DNA of 64,000 nucleotides from Amoebophrya sp. A120 (Eukaryota; Sar; Dinophyceae; Syndiniales; Amoebophryaceae). Of this stretch, positions 23,129 to 33,300 are shown one piece after another. Where the stretch lies: NCBI GenBank assembly GCA_905178155.1, contig CAJINV010000005.1:545715-609714 (forward strand), read 5' to 3'. A program made the translations under genes and the position numbers. Below the pieces are notes generated by a model. It ran no database searches. It was not told where the DNA came from and was given only the letters and a program-made list of their open reading frames with translations. Position 1 is the first letter of the stretch. Every line of letters begins with the position of its first letter.

Positions 23129-24859
23129 TCATCTCAGAGCACTTCTTGGATCTTTTCCCCCTCGTGCCGCCCCTGCTTTTATCAAAGCTTTTTCCTCTGC
23201 AGTAGGAACCCACTTACGCACACACAGGCAGCTTCCGTCTGACAGCGTCCCCTCAAATGTGTTCTCTTCTTGCCGCTGCGGCAGAAGGTTTTCTTTCTCT
23301 TCATCGGACCTTCCTCTTCTGGCAGTTTTTGAACCTTCGCCTACCCCTACGCCATGCTGCGATTTGGGGCCGTATTTGATTTCGTTCTGATTCACATCGA
23401 ATGTACGACTAAGGAATGGCGCGACGCTGGATTTGGTCACATCGGTGGCGATTTTGTTTTTTCCAGTGACGCTCGAAGACAGCGGCTTCAAATCGGCAGA
23501 GAACTCCTGTGCGGGGAGCTGTTTAGAAGAAGTAGGTCGCTTTGTCACCGCTGGAGTGGTGCGAGCAACCTGATCCGCAGCCGAAAGGTTAAGAGCCGCG
23601 CTTACTTGGTCCGACTGATTTCTCCGCATCATGGCGCTTCTAGTACCGCCGTCGTGATTCGCCGATGAAGTAGCAGTTGCACTCGTCCGACTGTTCGTTC
23701 TCGAGAACTCCGAGCTAGCTGTCGCAGAGATTTCCGCTTCATCTCCCTGCGTTACAGCATTTTTCGTTCCGCTGTAGTACAACCCGGCTGAAGATCCGCG
23801 GTTTTTTCGATCCGCATGCAGGTGCACCTGTCGTGGCCGTTTCTGCTCCAGTAACGTCGGTTCTGTCTGCTGAAACGGCTCGAGCTTTCGACTCGCTCCG
23901 GCAGAGATCTGCTTCTGCTCCATTAAGCTTTTCGCGACGGAGTGCTCGAAATCTGGGTCTGGTGCGTCAACTCTTGTCTTGCGCGCCCCAGATTCGGGTA
24001 AAGCAGCAAACCCGGCTGCACGGTAAATGTCGTTTTCCTCATTTTCAAGTCCGTATTCGTTGTACACATCCTGCACCCATTTCCGCTTCGCTTTCACGAA
24101 GTCCCGCAAGCTCGCGCCGGCCGGGGCCTTGTGGTCGAGCGGATGGCTTTGTTGGGTCTTTTGCGCTTGATGACCGGCTATGAAATGCAAAAGCGTCATC
24201 TGGGTCTGGAAGGTTGGAACTTGTCATGCTAAATCTGAATGATGCAAAAATCTGTGTTGCGTGAGTGCCAAAAGCTGTCCACTTTTGACCAAGTTGAGAG
24301 GGAGTTTCTCATGCAGGAAAGGCATGATAGAGACCTCGAATAATCTGTCATGCTGGGTCTCGCATTCCAGACCTCATGGGTCATGGAAAACCTGCATCAC
24401 AAATCTTGCATTCTTCCTGACCCAGACATTTTTACGGTTGATACCGGCGCTCGAAAGCCTTCCTCGCTTGTGCTGCTGCAAAAAGAATTCGCCCCGGGCG
24501 CCGATTTTCCCCGCCGGGTCCAGTTCGTGGGGAAACTTTTGACCGGTGTCACCAGCACTCGGAGGTTTTTTGTCAGCGCCGGTGATGTGGTTTGTATTGT
24601 TGGGTTCGAATTTCGCAGAAACGTCTTGGAGCGGATTTTCGCTTGTGGGTTTATTGGAGCTGAGGCAGATCTTCTCGACAATGCCCGTCTTGGACAACTC
24701 GTTCCCTTCCCAAATCCGCACGGATTCCAGCCTTCCGCCCGGGGCACGTACACAACCGACCCAGTTGCCTTGCGAGAGATCCACTACTGGGGACGAGGTC
24801 GAGGTTGGGTCGAAGCGCTTGGCGGCTTCGCCCTGATAATTTTCCGAGGGAGCACCCAT
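23129..24859 (-). CDS. Unknown polar protein, 486 aa, split by one introner
   Basis: Two exons, 24859-24444 and 24173-23129, are separated by a family 1 introner. Joining them after removing the element and one CCGGC copy gives 1461 nt with no stop (junction LSSAGHQAQ). The start is ATG at 24859 in a CAACAATGG context. The N-terminal part carries a short motif rich in Trp/Gly/Arg (NWVGCVRAPGGRLESVRIW). The middle and C-terminus are Ser/Thr/Lys-rich and probably disordered, ending with a Lys/Arg-rich segment. A strong donor-like word (GTGC/GTAAGTGG) near 23212 leaves open an additional 3' intron. No family is recognised. Confidence 0.65.
24179..24443. mobile_element. Introner-like element, family 1a (265 bp)
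   Basis: The ends are TATGAAATGCAAAAGCGTCA and the inverse of TATCAACCGTAAAAATGTCT, with the shared CTGGGTC core. The 5-bp duplication is CCGGC (24174-24178 and 24444-24448). The inside is nearly the same as the element at 25803-26064 in the neighbouring gene, including the stretch CTGTGTTGCGTGAGTGCC. It sits in phase 2 of a Gly codon, and excision keeps the frame. Confidence 0.9.
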
Positions 24860-25401
24860 TGTTGTATACAGCGGTTTTTGTTCTTCTCAATTTGGCTTCA
24901 TCGTGCTTAAGAGAATGAGAATGCAACTCCTACTCCTGTAAGGGTGCCTGCGGCTACTTACAAGAAGTGCAAATCGGAAAAAAGGAAAAGCCAAAAAGTC
25001 TCGCAGCTTTTTCGCTCGTTTCTCTTCGCGGCAAGATCGTTCGGGCACTCGACAAAACGAAAGCACTTTTTTTGTCCGCTCGTTTTCTGCAAACTGCAAC
25101 TACTCCGACTCGTCGAAATCTATTGTCGATGTGGTCGGCGGCCTTCGCCTTCTTGGAGAAAGAGACTAGACAACACCAACATCAACACCTGAAGCTGACT
25201 CGTCTGGACGAACCATATTTATGATTAGCTCCATTTTTTCCGAATCGTCCTCGCAGAAAACAGTTCTTTAGAAAAATCCTACAGGAGAATCTTCAGGTTT
25301 TTGAAACGGAAGAACAAGCAGAAATAAGGAGATATTTTCAAGTACTTAGTACATTTCCAGGGGCGCAGCAATCAATGCTACACAGATAAGTAGCCCTATC
25401 C
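24860..25401. other. Intergenic, nothing recognised
   Basis: Short spacer between two minus-strand genes with A-rich and T-rich patches. No open frame with coding character and no repeat was recognised. Confidence 0.6.
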
Positions 25402-28400
25402 TCAAGCCATCGACGACGCAGTGGCCGCGTTTGTCCCGCCCGCCGATTCGTCGTCAGGCTCCGATATCATCGTATCCAGGTCCATCGGCACCAAAGGCGT
25501 CTCCGTTTTCCCGCGCTCGTCCAACGTCAGCTCCCCATTGCAGGTTTCCAACACCTGCGCGTCCACTTTCTTCACGAACGTCTCAAAAGTATGAAATGCA
25601 AAAGCATCGTACTAGTATAAATCGCATGACAAATTCCCTCAGCATGAAAAATGGAATTTATAATGCGGATTTAGGTTAGGAGGGAGATTTGTGATGCATG
25701 ATTGCGAATACTACGAGTACGATACTTTTGCACAGGATAAAAAGCCCGACACGCCAACTCGTCCGCCGGCTCCTCGCAGTCCTCGTCAACATCCAAAACC
25801 GATATCAACTGTAAAAATGTCTGGGTCTGGAAGAATGCAACTTGTCATGCTAAACCTGAATGATGCAAAAATCTGTGTTGCGTGAGTGCCAAAAGCTGTC
25901 CGCTTTTGACCAAGTTGCGAGGGAGTTTCTCATGCAGGAGAGGCATGATAGAGACCTCAAAGAATCTGCCATGCTGGGTCTCGCATTCCAGACCTCATTG
26001 TTCATGGAAAACCTGCATCACAAATCTTGCATTCTTCCAGACCCAGACATTTTTACATTTGATAACCGACTCGCCGCAACCGTGGATGATGCCGTCTTTC
26101 AAAAGTTGCGGGTCGGTTTTCCGGATAAACGTCGCCTCCAGCGCCCGGCAGCTCCCGGCGAGCTGGTGGATTTCATTCCTCGCCTTGGCGTAGGCCGTGC
26201 AGGCCTGCTTCACGGTCTCGTGGACCGGGACCGCCCGGTCGTACATGTTGATGCTCTTCATTGCGACGTCCACTGTGTGCGGGTCCGGGAAGTCGCCACG
26301 GTCCCGGATCGCGCTGATCTCCGCTGCAGTCAAACGCAGCTCTTCGTACTTCTTCAGCGCGGGGGCGGCGAGGGATTTCGCGGACGGTTTCGGGACTGTG
26401 TGCGAGATTTGCGTTTTGGAGGTCGTCACGTCAACATCACAAGCTTCGCATGTTGTGTGCAACGTGCTATTGATTGGATTTTGGTGTTGATGTACAGTAC
26501 TCGATGTGTCCCTCACCTCTAACGAGTATTAAGTTTAGACATGAAGATCGATAAAGAAAACAAAAGGTGTGTTTTTCTTTTTGCAAGGCAAATAGCCCTT
26601 TTACCTCCGGGCGTCTCGCCTTCCGCTTCCTCCTCTTCCATTTCATCCGCATGCTCCTCTGCATCCTGCTCCGCGGCCTGTTGGTTAACACTTTTCCCAG
26701 GTTCGGGGACCGGTTTGGGGTGATCCAGCTTGTACTCCAACTTTGCCCGCTCTGGATTCATCTTCATTTCTACGGGCGCGAAATCGCGCTTCACATCCTC
26801 GACCGCCTCTTTATCGATCTCATCCGACTTCCGCTGGGCGGCCGCGTGGTGCTTGTGGTGGCCGTGATGCTGATTATGGTTGTACTGCTGGTCTCCGCCT
26901 GGCTGCTGCTTCGCTGTTGACCCAGAAGCTGCCTGCTGTGCCGCGGCATCCTGTGCCGCAGTATCAAATGTAAAAATGTCTGGGTCTGGAAGATTGCCAG
27001 GTTTGTCATGCACATTTTGCATGACTCCTGATGTCTGTGATGCATGCCCTAGCATCACAGATTTTGTGAGGGCTTCCTGATGCCTATACCGCATGACAAA
27101 TGCTCTGTCCGTGTAGCAAAACTTGGACTCTCTTTGCTGCTCATGCAATACAGATTTTTTTAGAATCCAAAATCAGCATGACAAGTTGGATTCTTCCAGA
27201 CCCAGACACTTTTACAGTTGATACGCAGCCTTGTGCGACGAAGAAGACATGATGGACATCAGCCCGACGGGGTTTATATCCTGTGCAAAAGTATCGTACT
27301 CGTATAAATGCATTACAAGTTTCCTCAGCATGAGAAATAAAATTTGTAATGCTGATTTACCTTAAGAAAAAGATTTGTAATGCATGATTGCAATACGAGT
27401 ACGATACTTTTGCACAGGATAGTTTAGCAGCGCCAGAGTATCTTTGAAATGCGCAAAGAAGTTGTGCCAGTTCGCTAGGGGGCCGCTGGCGGTTTTTTCT
27501 TTGGCCTTGTCTGCGTCTGGCGGTGGCTTTGGCTTTGCTGCTGGCGGGGGTTTGGCTTTTGTAGCATCAGCAGGAGTGGGCGGTGTGGGACCAGCAGCCG
27601 CTGGGGCTTCGTTGGCAGCGAAAGAAGTGGTGCGGGATGTAGGCTGCTTCACCTGGAGCCCGATATCCAGGAATTGTGTCACATTCAACTGCATCGGGCC
27701 GTTATCCTGACGTTGTTCCTGCAGCGCAAGAGACGGTGGCTTCCGTTTTCTTGCGCGGCCTTTACTTCCAGTATCCGGATGATGTTGTCCATTCGCACCA
27801 CGATGCTTTGCCTTTTTTCGTTTATTTGCCTTTCGCGCCGAAGCCTTCTCGTTCGCATCTGGTTCATCGCTTCTGGCGTCCTGCTGCTCCTCGTTGCCAA
27901 CTACAGGTTTTTTCGCTTTTGTGCTTGGTCTTGCTGCGGCGATACTACCGTCCGCAGCTTCAGTTGCACTTCGTTTTCCCAAGACCGCATCTTTCGCTGC
28001 CGTTCCCGCGCCCTCCTCCTCCTGCTCTCTTCTGGCTTTGTTCAATACTTTCAGCGCGGAGTCCAGTTCCGTTACGAACGGATCTGTCTCCTCCCTCGTC
28101 TGCGCGTCGTACTCGTCGAATTCGTCCATGACCTCCTGTTTTCCCTCCTCCGTCAGCCCCGGCACGTTTTTCAACACGTTCCAGGCCGCCTCCCGTGCGG
28201 TTTTCCGGAGAATGTCCGGGCCGAGGCGGGCCAGCATGCTGTGATCCAGTTGGCCCATCAGCCGCGCGGAAGACAGCGTTTCCAACGCCTTCGCGCCGCC
28301 GTTCGAAACGAGCGTCTCGACGTCGATCCTTTCTCCCTTCTTCATCATCTTGGTTAGGGGTTTCAGGGTCCCAGCATCTAACCCGAGGACCGGCATCTGC

Positions 28401-28639
28401 AGAGCGGCCTTGTCGGCCATGCGGTTGGGGAACAGGGGATCATGGTCGTCCGGCTGAAAGAAGTTCGGGTTCCCAGGGCCGAGGTTTTTGAATTCGAGAT
28501 GGTTTTCGTTTTGGTGCTCGGGGAGCGAAGGGGAGTTTTCGCCAAGAGCGGTAGGGGTTGGTGGGACGGTACCACCACCGAAAACTTGTTGAGCCGCGAA
28601 ACTCGAAAAATGCCGGGAAGTTCCGGTACCAAATACCAT
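25402..28639 (-). CDS. Unknown protein, 745 aa, split by four introners and one GT-AG intron
   Basis: Exons: 28639-27422, 27271-27224, 26956-26605, 26443-26065, 25797-25740 and 25584-25402. These sum to 2238 nt with no internal stop. Four of the five gaps are introners (two of family 1, two of family 2). The fifth, 26604-26444, is GT-AG (GTAAAA...GCGAAG). The start is ATG at 28639. The N-terminal 210 residues look folded and partly helical (KTAREAAWNVLKNVPGLTEE). Then come a Lys/Arg-rich basic stretch resembling a nuclear localisation region, a Pro/Ala/Lys-rich linker, and a second ordered domain around ETVKQACTAYAKARNEI and CEEPADELACRAFETFVKK. The tail is acidic. No known family is recognised. 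Without removing the introners the gene would appear as several short fragments. Confidence 0.75.
25590..25739. mobile_element. Introner-like element, family 2 (150 bp)
   Basis: The left end is TATGAAATGCAAAAGCATCG and the right end is the inverse of TATCCTGTGCAAAAGTATCG. The duplication is AAAAG (25585-25589 and 25740-25744). Excision gives CRAFETFVKK in frame. Confidence 0.9.
25803..26064. mobile_element. Introner-like element, family 1a (262 bp)
   Basis: The left end is TATCAACTGTAAAAATGTCT and the right end is the inverse of TATCAAATGTAAAAATGTCT. The duplication is ACCGA (25798-25802 and 26065-26069). Excision gives GCGESVLDVDED in frame. It is a close copy of the element at 24179-24443. 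Confidence 0.92.
26962..27223. mobile_element. Introner-like element, family 1c (262 bp)
   Basis: The ends TATCAAATGTAAAAATGTCT and the inverse of TATCAACTGTAAAAGTGTCT are flanked by the duplication CGCAG (26957-26961 and 27224-27228). The interior differs from families 1a and 1b apart from scattered GCATGACA words. Excision gives HKAAAQDAAAQQ in frame. Confidence 0.92.
27277..27421. mobile_element. Introner-like element, family 2 (145 bp)
   Basis: Both ends read TATCCTGTGCAAAAGTATCG (one inverted), the best preserved inverted repeat of the set. The duplication is GTTTA (27272-27276 and 27422-27426). Excision gives LALLNPVGLMSIM in frame. Only 48 coding bases separate it from the family 1c element. 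Confidence 0.93.
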
Positions 28640-30306
28640 GGCTGTGTGATGAGAAGCTACGAGAAGATGACGTCACAACCTGCGAGAACTACGACGCGTC
28701 TTTATGTAACGACATGGACATTCATACAAAAAATTAGAATTGTTCGCTGATCTGTAACGATCGATGGATCAAATTCAGATCAGCTCGATATTCATATTCC
28801 TGAGACAGAATGACACTCAGCTCCAGGAGAAACGAATCGGAGACGAAGCCAAATATTGATCGATTGTCCCAAACATCATTATTCGTCCTTAGACGTGTAG
28901 CATGTTCGTAGCGAGCAATGACATCCACTACATTACTTGCGAGAGCCACTCAATAACATCGTCGAACGGGAACGACGGCTCCGACACATCGACTTGCTTC
29001 TTCAATCACACTCACGCTTGTTCTTTCTCACAACATTTACATGAGTAACTGCTCGTCACACGACAACTTCAACCACATCCAAATTCGTTCGACGCTATAA
29101 TTTCGAGGTGGAATAAAACCAAAAGCAAACCTCAGAGTGAGATCTCCGGTGGCGAGAAAAACTAGAGCAGCAACAATGCCATTCATGATCATTGGGCTGA
29201 GCCAATATATCTCAACTGAAACGCGTTCCCTCGAATTGGGGCCATCCGCATAACGAGCGAGCAACGCAACGACGGCCGCCGGACGGTGGCGCAGGCACAC
29301 ATAATGAATCTCTCTACGCCCACGCGCGCCGGGCCGCTCGCGCCCACGGACGCACGCTTCCCTCGGGAATGCCGCACGGCAACGGGGCCTTACCGAGAAC
29401 CATGCGCGGCCGCTGGCACCGGTGCCGGACATGCCGGACGACGGACACACTGGCCCGAACAACACGCGCCTGCCGAGCCTTCAAAATGATACAAAAGGCG
29501 GCGAGTGCAGGGTAATGAAGGGCCGCCGCCAGCGCAAGAAGGCGGCCGAGCGACCACCGACCGGCCCGGCGGGGCCGGCGTCCTTCTATCGGCCTCCCTG
29601 TCTGCAAAAAGGGCCCGGCGGCGCCTGGTTCTTTTGCCGGAAATTCGACCTCGCAGGCTTCCTGGCTCGTTTGCCGCGGCGTCGGGCGCGCCCTTTCGCT
29701 TTAGCATCGGCGTCGCCGTCGGCCATGTTCTTGCTCGTGCTAGGCACAGCACGGGGGAGAGAGGTGGCGAGCCGTTTCACCAATTTCGCGGCATTTGCCT
29801 CGCGTTATTCGCTCGCCGCCTGCGTGCTGACACGCAAAACACTGACACACCACGAACACCCCCAAACTGGCGCCGAAGGGCCACACCGAACGGGCCACAC
29901 CGAAGGGGGCAAAGAAAATGAGATCGCGGGCGCAGGTCTTCATCTTGGAACTGGAAGCCACGCAAGCTGGTTACACGAGCCAGTTACAAACACCAAAAAA
30001 ACTTAGACTTAAGTACTCTCAAGCAACCTCTCTCGTAGTGTCTCATCTGAACCTGAAGAGGCCTGGCGCGCAAACTGACCAACTCGCGCTCCTGCTCTCT
30101 CGTGGTGTGCACTTCTTTCCACAAAAGAGCACCCCTCGCTCCTGTTCAGTTTCCTCCACGACATTAAGCGAACATGTTGACATTCATTCAATTTCAGCTG
30201 CACGACCCCATGCAAGAACAATTACATCCAATGTCTTTAGCTAAGCCGAGGACGTTGACTAGTCAGAATCCTGTTCCAGCTGCGCGACTTGATTACACGC
30301 TCGGTA
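28640..30306. other. Intergenic with GC-rich island (about 29180-29960)
   Basis: The flanks are of ordinary composition without genes. The middle, about 29180-29960, is GC-rich with overlapping open frames of Arg/Pro/Ala/Gly-rich translation on both strands. No domain, repeat unit or RNA gene was recognised. Confidence 0.6.
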
Positions 30307-33300
30307 TCAAGATGTTTGAAGCGAATACAGCTCTCCTGTCTGGTCACCAATACAAATGCGATTGCGACAAACTGTTCCTTGACCACCGATACCGTCCGCG
30401 GACCCGAACGGCCCGCTGCCGGGGAAATACCCGACTATTCTGAACTCATTTTTTTGATCGCCTCCTTCAGCATCAGAAACTGATAAACTACAAACGTAAA
30501 CGAATTTCGACGAGAGCGCAACGGCGAATAGATACTCTTCGTGGCCTTCGTTTGGTTGTACAGCAGGTCCGCAGAAGCTGTCAAAATCGCACGCCTCACA
30601 CCAGGCGATCGTCGGTTTGTTCGCGCTGCCCGGAAACAGCGCTGAAGTTTGCGCAATCGTCGCGATTTTTGCCTTGTCTGCTCCACCAGCCTCACCCGAA
30701 GAAGTGTCGACTCTGAACGCCACTAGCTCCCCTTCTTGGGAGCCGCAGATCAAGTACGAATGATGCTGCGGTTTGTCTCGGTCAGCGACAAGAGCGTCTT
30801 CGGTCTGCTTCGGGTTCTGTTGCGGTCCTGACAAAAAACAAGCACTCACCACCCAGGACGCGTCTGCGGTCGAAACGGTGAACAGCAAATCCGCCGTTGA
30901 GCCGAGCCACACGCGGCACTGGTTGTCGTTCGAGCCGGCAGCGACGAGGAAATCAGGTTGATTTGTTCCAGAGCCCCCTCTTTCAATTGCCGCCCCCGCA
31001 ACACACAACACCGCGGTCCTTTGCGACACTTTCGGCGGTAACTGTGCCTTTTTCCAGGGCAACACGCTATCCGCCGGTAACCGCTTTTTCTTTTCCAGAA
31101 GAATGTCGGTTAGTAGTTCCTTGCTCGGACAAGCCCACGCCACCGCGTAGCTGTCGCCGCCAGCTAGAATCGCTTGGGACGAAGTTGTAGGTGGCACCTC
31201 CATTCTGGAACCATTGTTTACCGACGTGGAAAGGGCGTTGATCCAATCAGGAAAACTGCAAGATAGCACACAGACCCCGTCACTCGCACGCAACACGTGT
31301 ACGATGCGAAACATGGCACAGAAAAGAGCCGTGTTGGCGAGTGATTTCAGCCCACCACCGCTGCTTGATGATGTGGGATGTGCATCCGAATTGGATGCAG
31401 TTGGCGACGGCAGCACCGCTAGTGAGCTCACCGCTGTCATGTTCAGTTCGTTCGCTGATTTCAAAACCTTCGTCCAAACCACCGTCTGACAATACGGGTT
31501 GTCCCACAAACGCACTCTGCCCATGATGTCCGCTGAAGCGACGTGCGATTCGCTGAGAAATGCGCAGCTCGAGACTGCGTGCGGCTTGTGGTAGGATTCG
31601 GCTGGAAGCTTGCTTTGCGGTGGTGCTGCGTCAGGTGGACTTGTCGACGAAGATGAAGCTTTCGTAGTTCCAACTCTCGGTCCAGCAGCCGCACCGGGTC
31701 CCGCGAGTGCGGGGAGATTACCGAGCTTGGCTCGCTTGTCTTTGTCTGCCGATGCGGTGTTGGAGTTGGTGTCTTCTGCACCTCCGGAACTAGTACCAAC
31801 AGCCGCCCTCTTCACAGCAGGCTGCTGATGATTTTCCCTCGCTGTGTCTAACCGGTAAACGCGCACGACACCGTCGTCGGAGCAGGAAAAACATCTGTTG
31901 CGCATCACCTGGGCTGTCTTAACCGTGCTCGCGTTCCCTTCTAAAGTGGCGCAGTGCTTCACTTTCGCGGTTCCAGAAGAAGAGCCTGGTGCTTCGGCAT
32001 TTGTGGTGGCCGCAGTAGATGCTTGCTTGCTGCCAGTAGATTTCTTTCCTTTGCCCGAACCCTTGCCAGCGCTTGTTGTACCGGTAGTTTGTCCAGATTT
32101 AGTGCTCTTTCCCTCATCGATTGAAATGTCGTAGAGACGGAGGGTTTTGTCATCTGCACAAGTGATGACGGAGTAAGTGGAGGTGGACGTCGACAATCCT
32201 TCGCCGTGCTGAAAAACGGTGAGCGACATCATATCGATGCCAGAGCCGTGCAGATTCGGAACCGTTGCAAGGACACTGAAGGAAAATCCAGTACTGGAGC
32301 TCGAGCCTTGTATGTCTCCTGCTTTACTGTCAATCTTGAACAACGCCCACACTTTCAAACTGTAGTCGCTGCTGATGCTCACACAGTACGTTTTTCCGAG
32401 GAAGCGAAAATCTACCACATTGTCCGTGTGCGACTTGAGGATCAAGCACGGGTCAGAAATTGCTTGCTCCACAACTTCCGCATCTTCTCCAGCGTAGTTT
32501 CTAGTTGCCGGTATGCACCACATTCTGATCTCTGCCTTAACCCCAGTCGCAACGAAAAGTCGGCTTCTATCCTCGCTAAAAAAGCCGTCGCAGCCAAGCC
32601 CTCCACGGCCGAGCTGCCAATGTGCAAGTTCGCGGGTAAAGCGAGCGGGTTTCTCTCCACCTTCTTCATTCACTTTTTGGTTCGCCAAATCGTTAACTTC
32701 GTACGCTGCAAAAAACTCGCCCGTCCGCATCAAAACAGTGAACATACCACTTTCCTGTGTCTGCACCGGCACTTTCTGCAGAGAAAAGCAACCCCCTCGC
32801 GCTTCCCAGGAGAAAAGCTTGTTCCCCCGCCTTATATCCCACAAAATCACGTCGTTGTCCGGCTTGTACGGTTTGCAAGTTGCGACGGAGAGGAGCAAGT
32901 TCTCTGTCAAAAACAGACAGTGCGACAACTCCCCGGTGTGCCCGTTTGTAATTCCGAGGGTGATCACCTCCTCCCAGGATTCCGTGGACAAAACGTGCAC
33001 AAAAGCGTCGCTGCACCCGAGGGCGATGTGCTTGTAGTCCGGGGAAACCGCCGCGGTCCATATCCAACTGTTGTTGCCGGAGAGCTGGACCGTCGTTTCC
33101 AAAGCAGTTTTCCGCTGGTCCTTGTTCGTCCAGGATAAGGGGATTTGGGTGGGAGGTGAATCTGTGTTGGTTTTTTTGCCTCGTGAGTCCTTATCCTGCG
33201 ACGCTACGTCGGAAGAATCTCGAACGTTCAGGGCTTGTTGGCGCAATACGTGTTCCAGCATGGATTTCGAATCTCCGTCGTCGGCAGATGCGGCAGCACT

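Noticed and set aside
28639-28750. Short plus-strand frame over the start of the 745-aa gene
   Set aside because: Shadow of the minus-strand exon and its upstream region.
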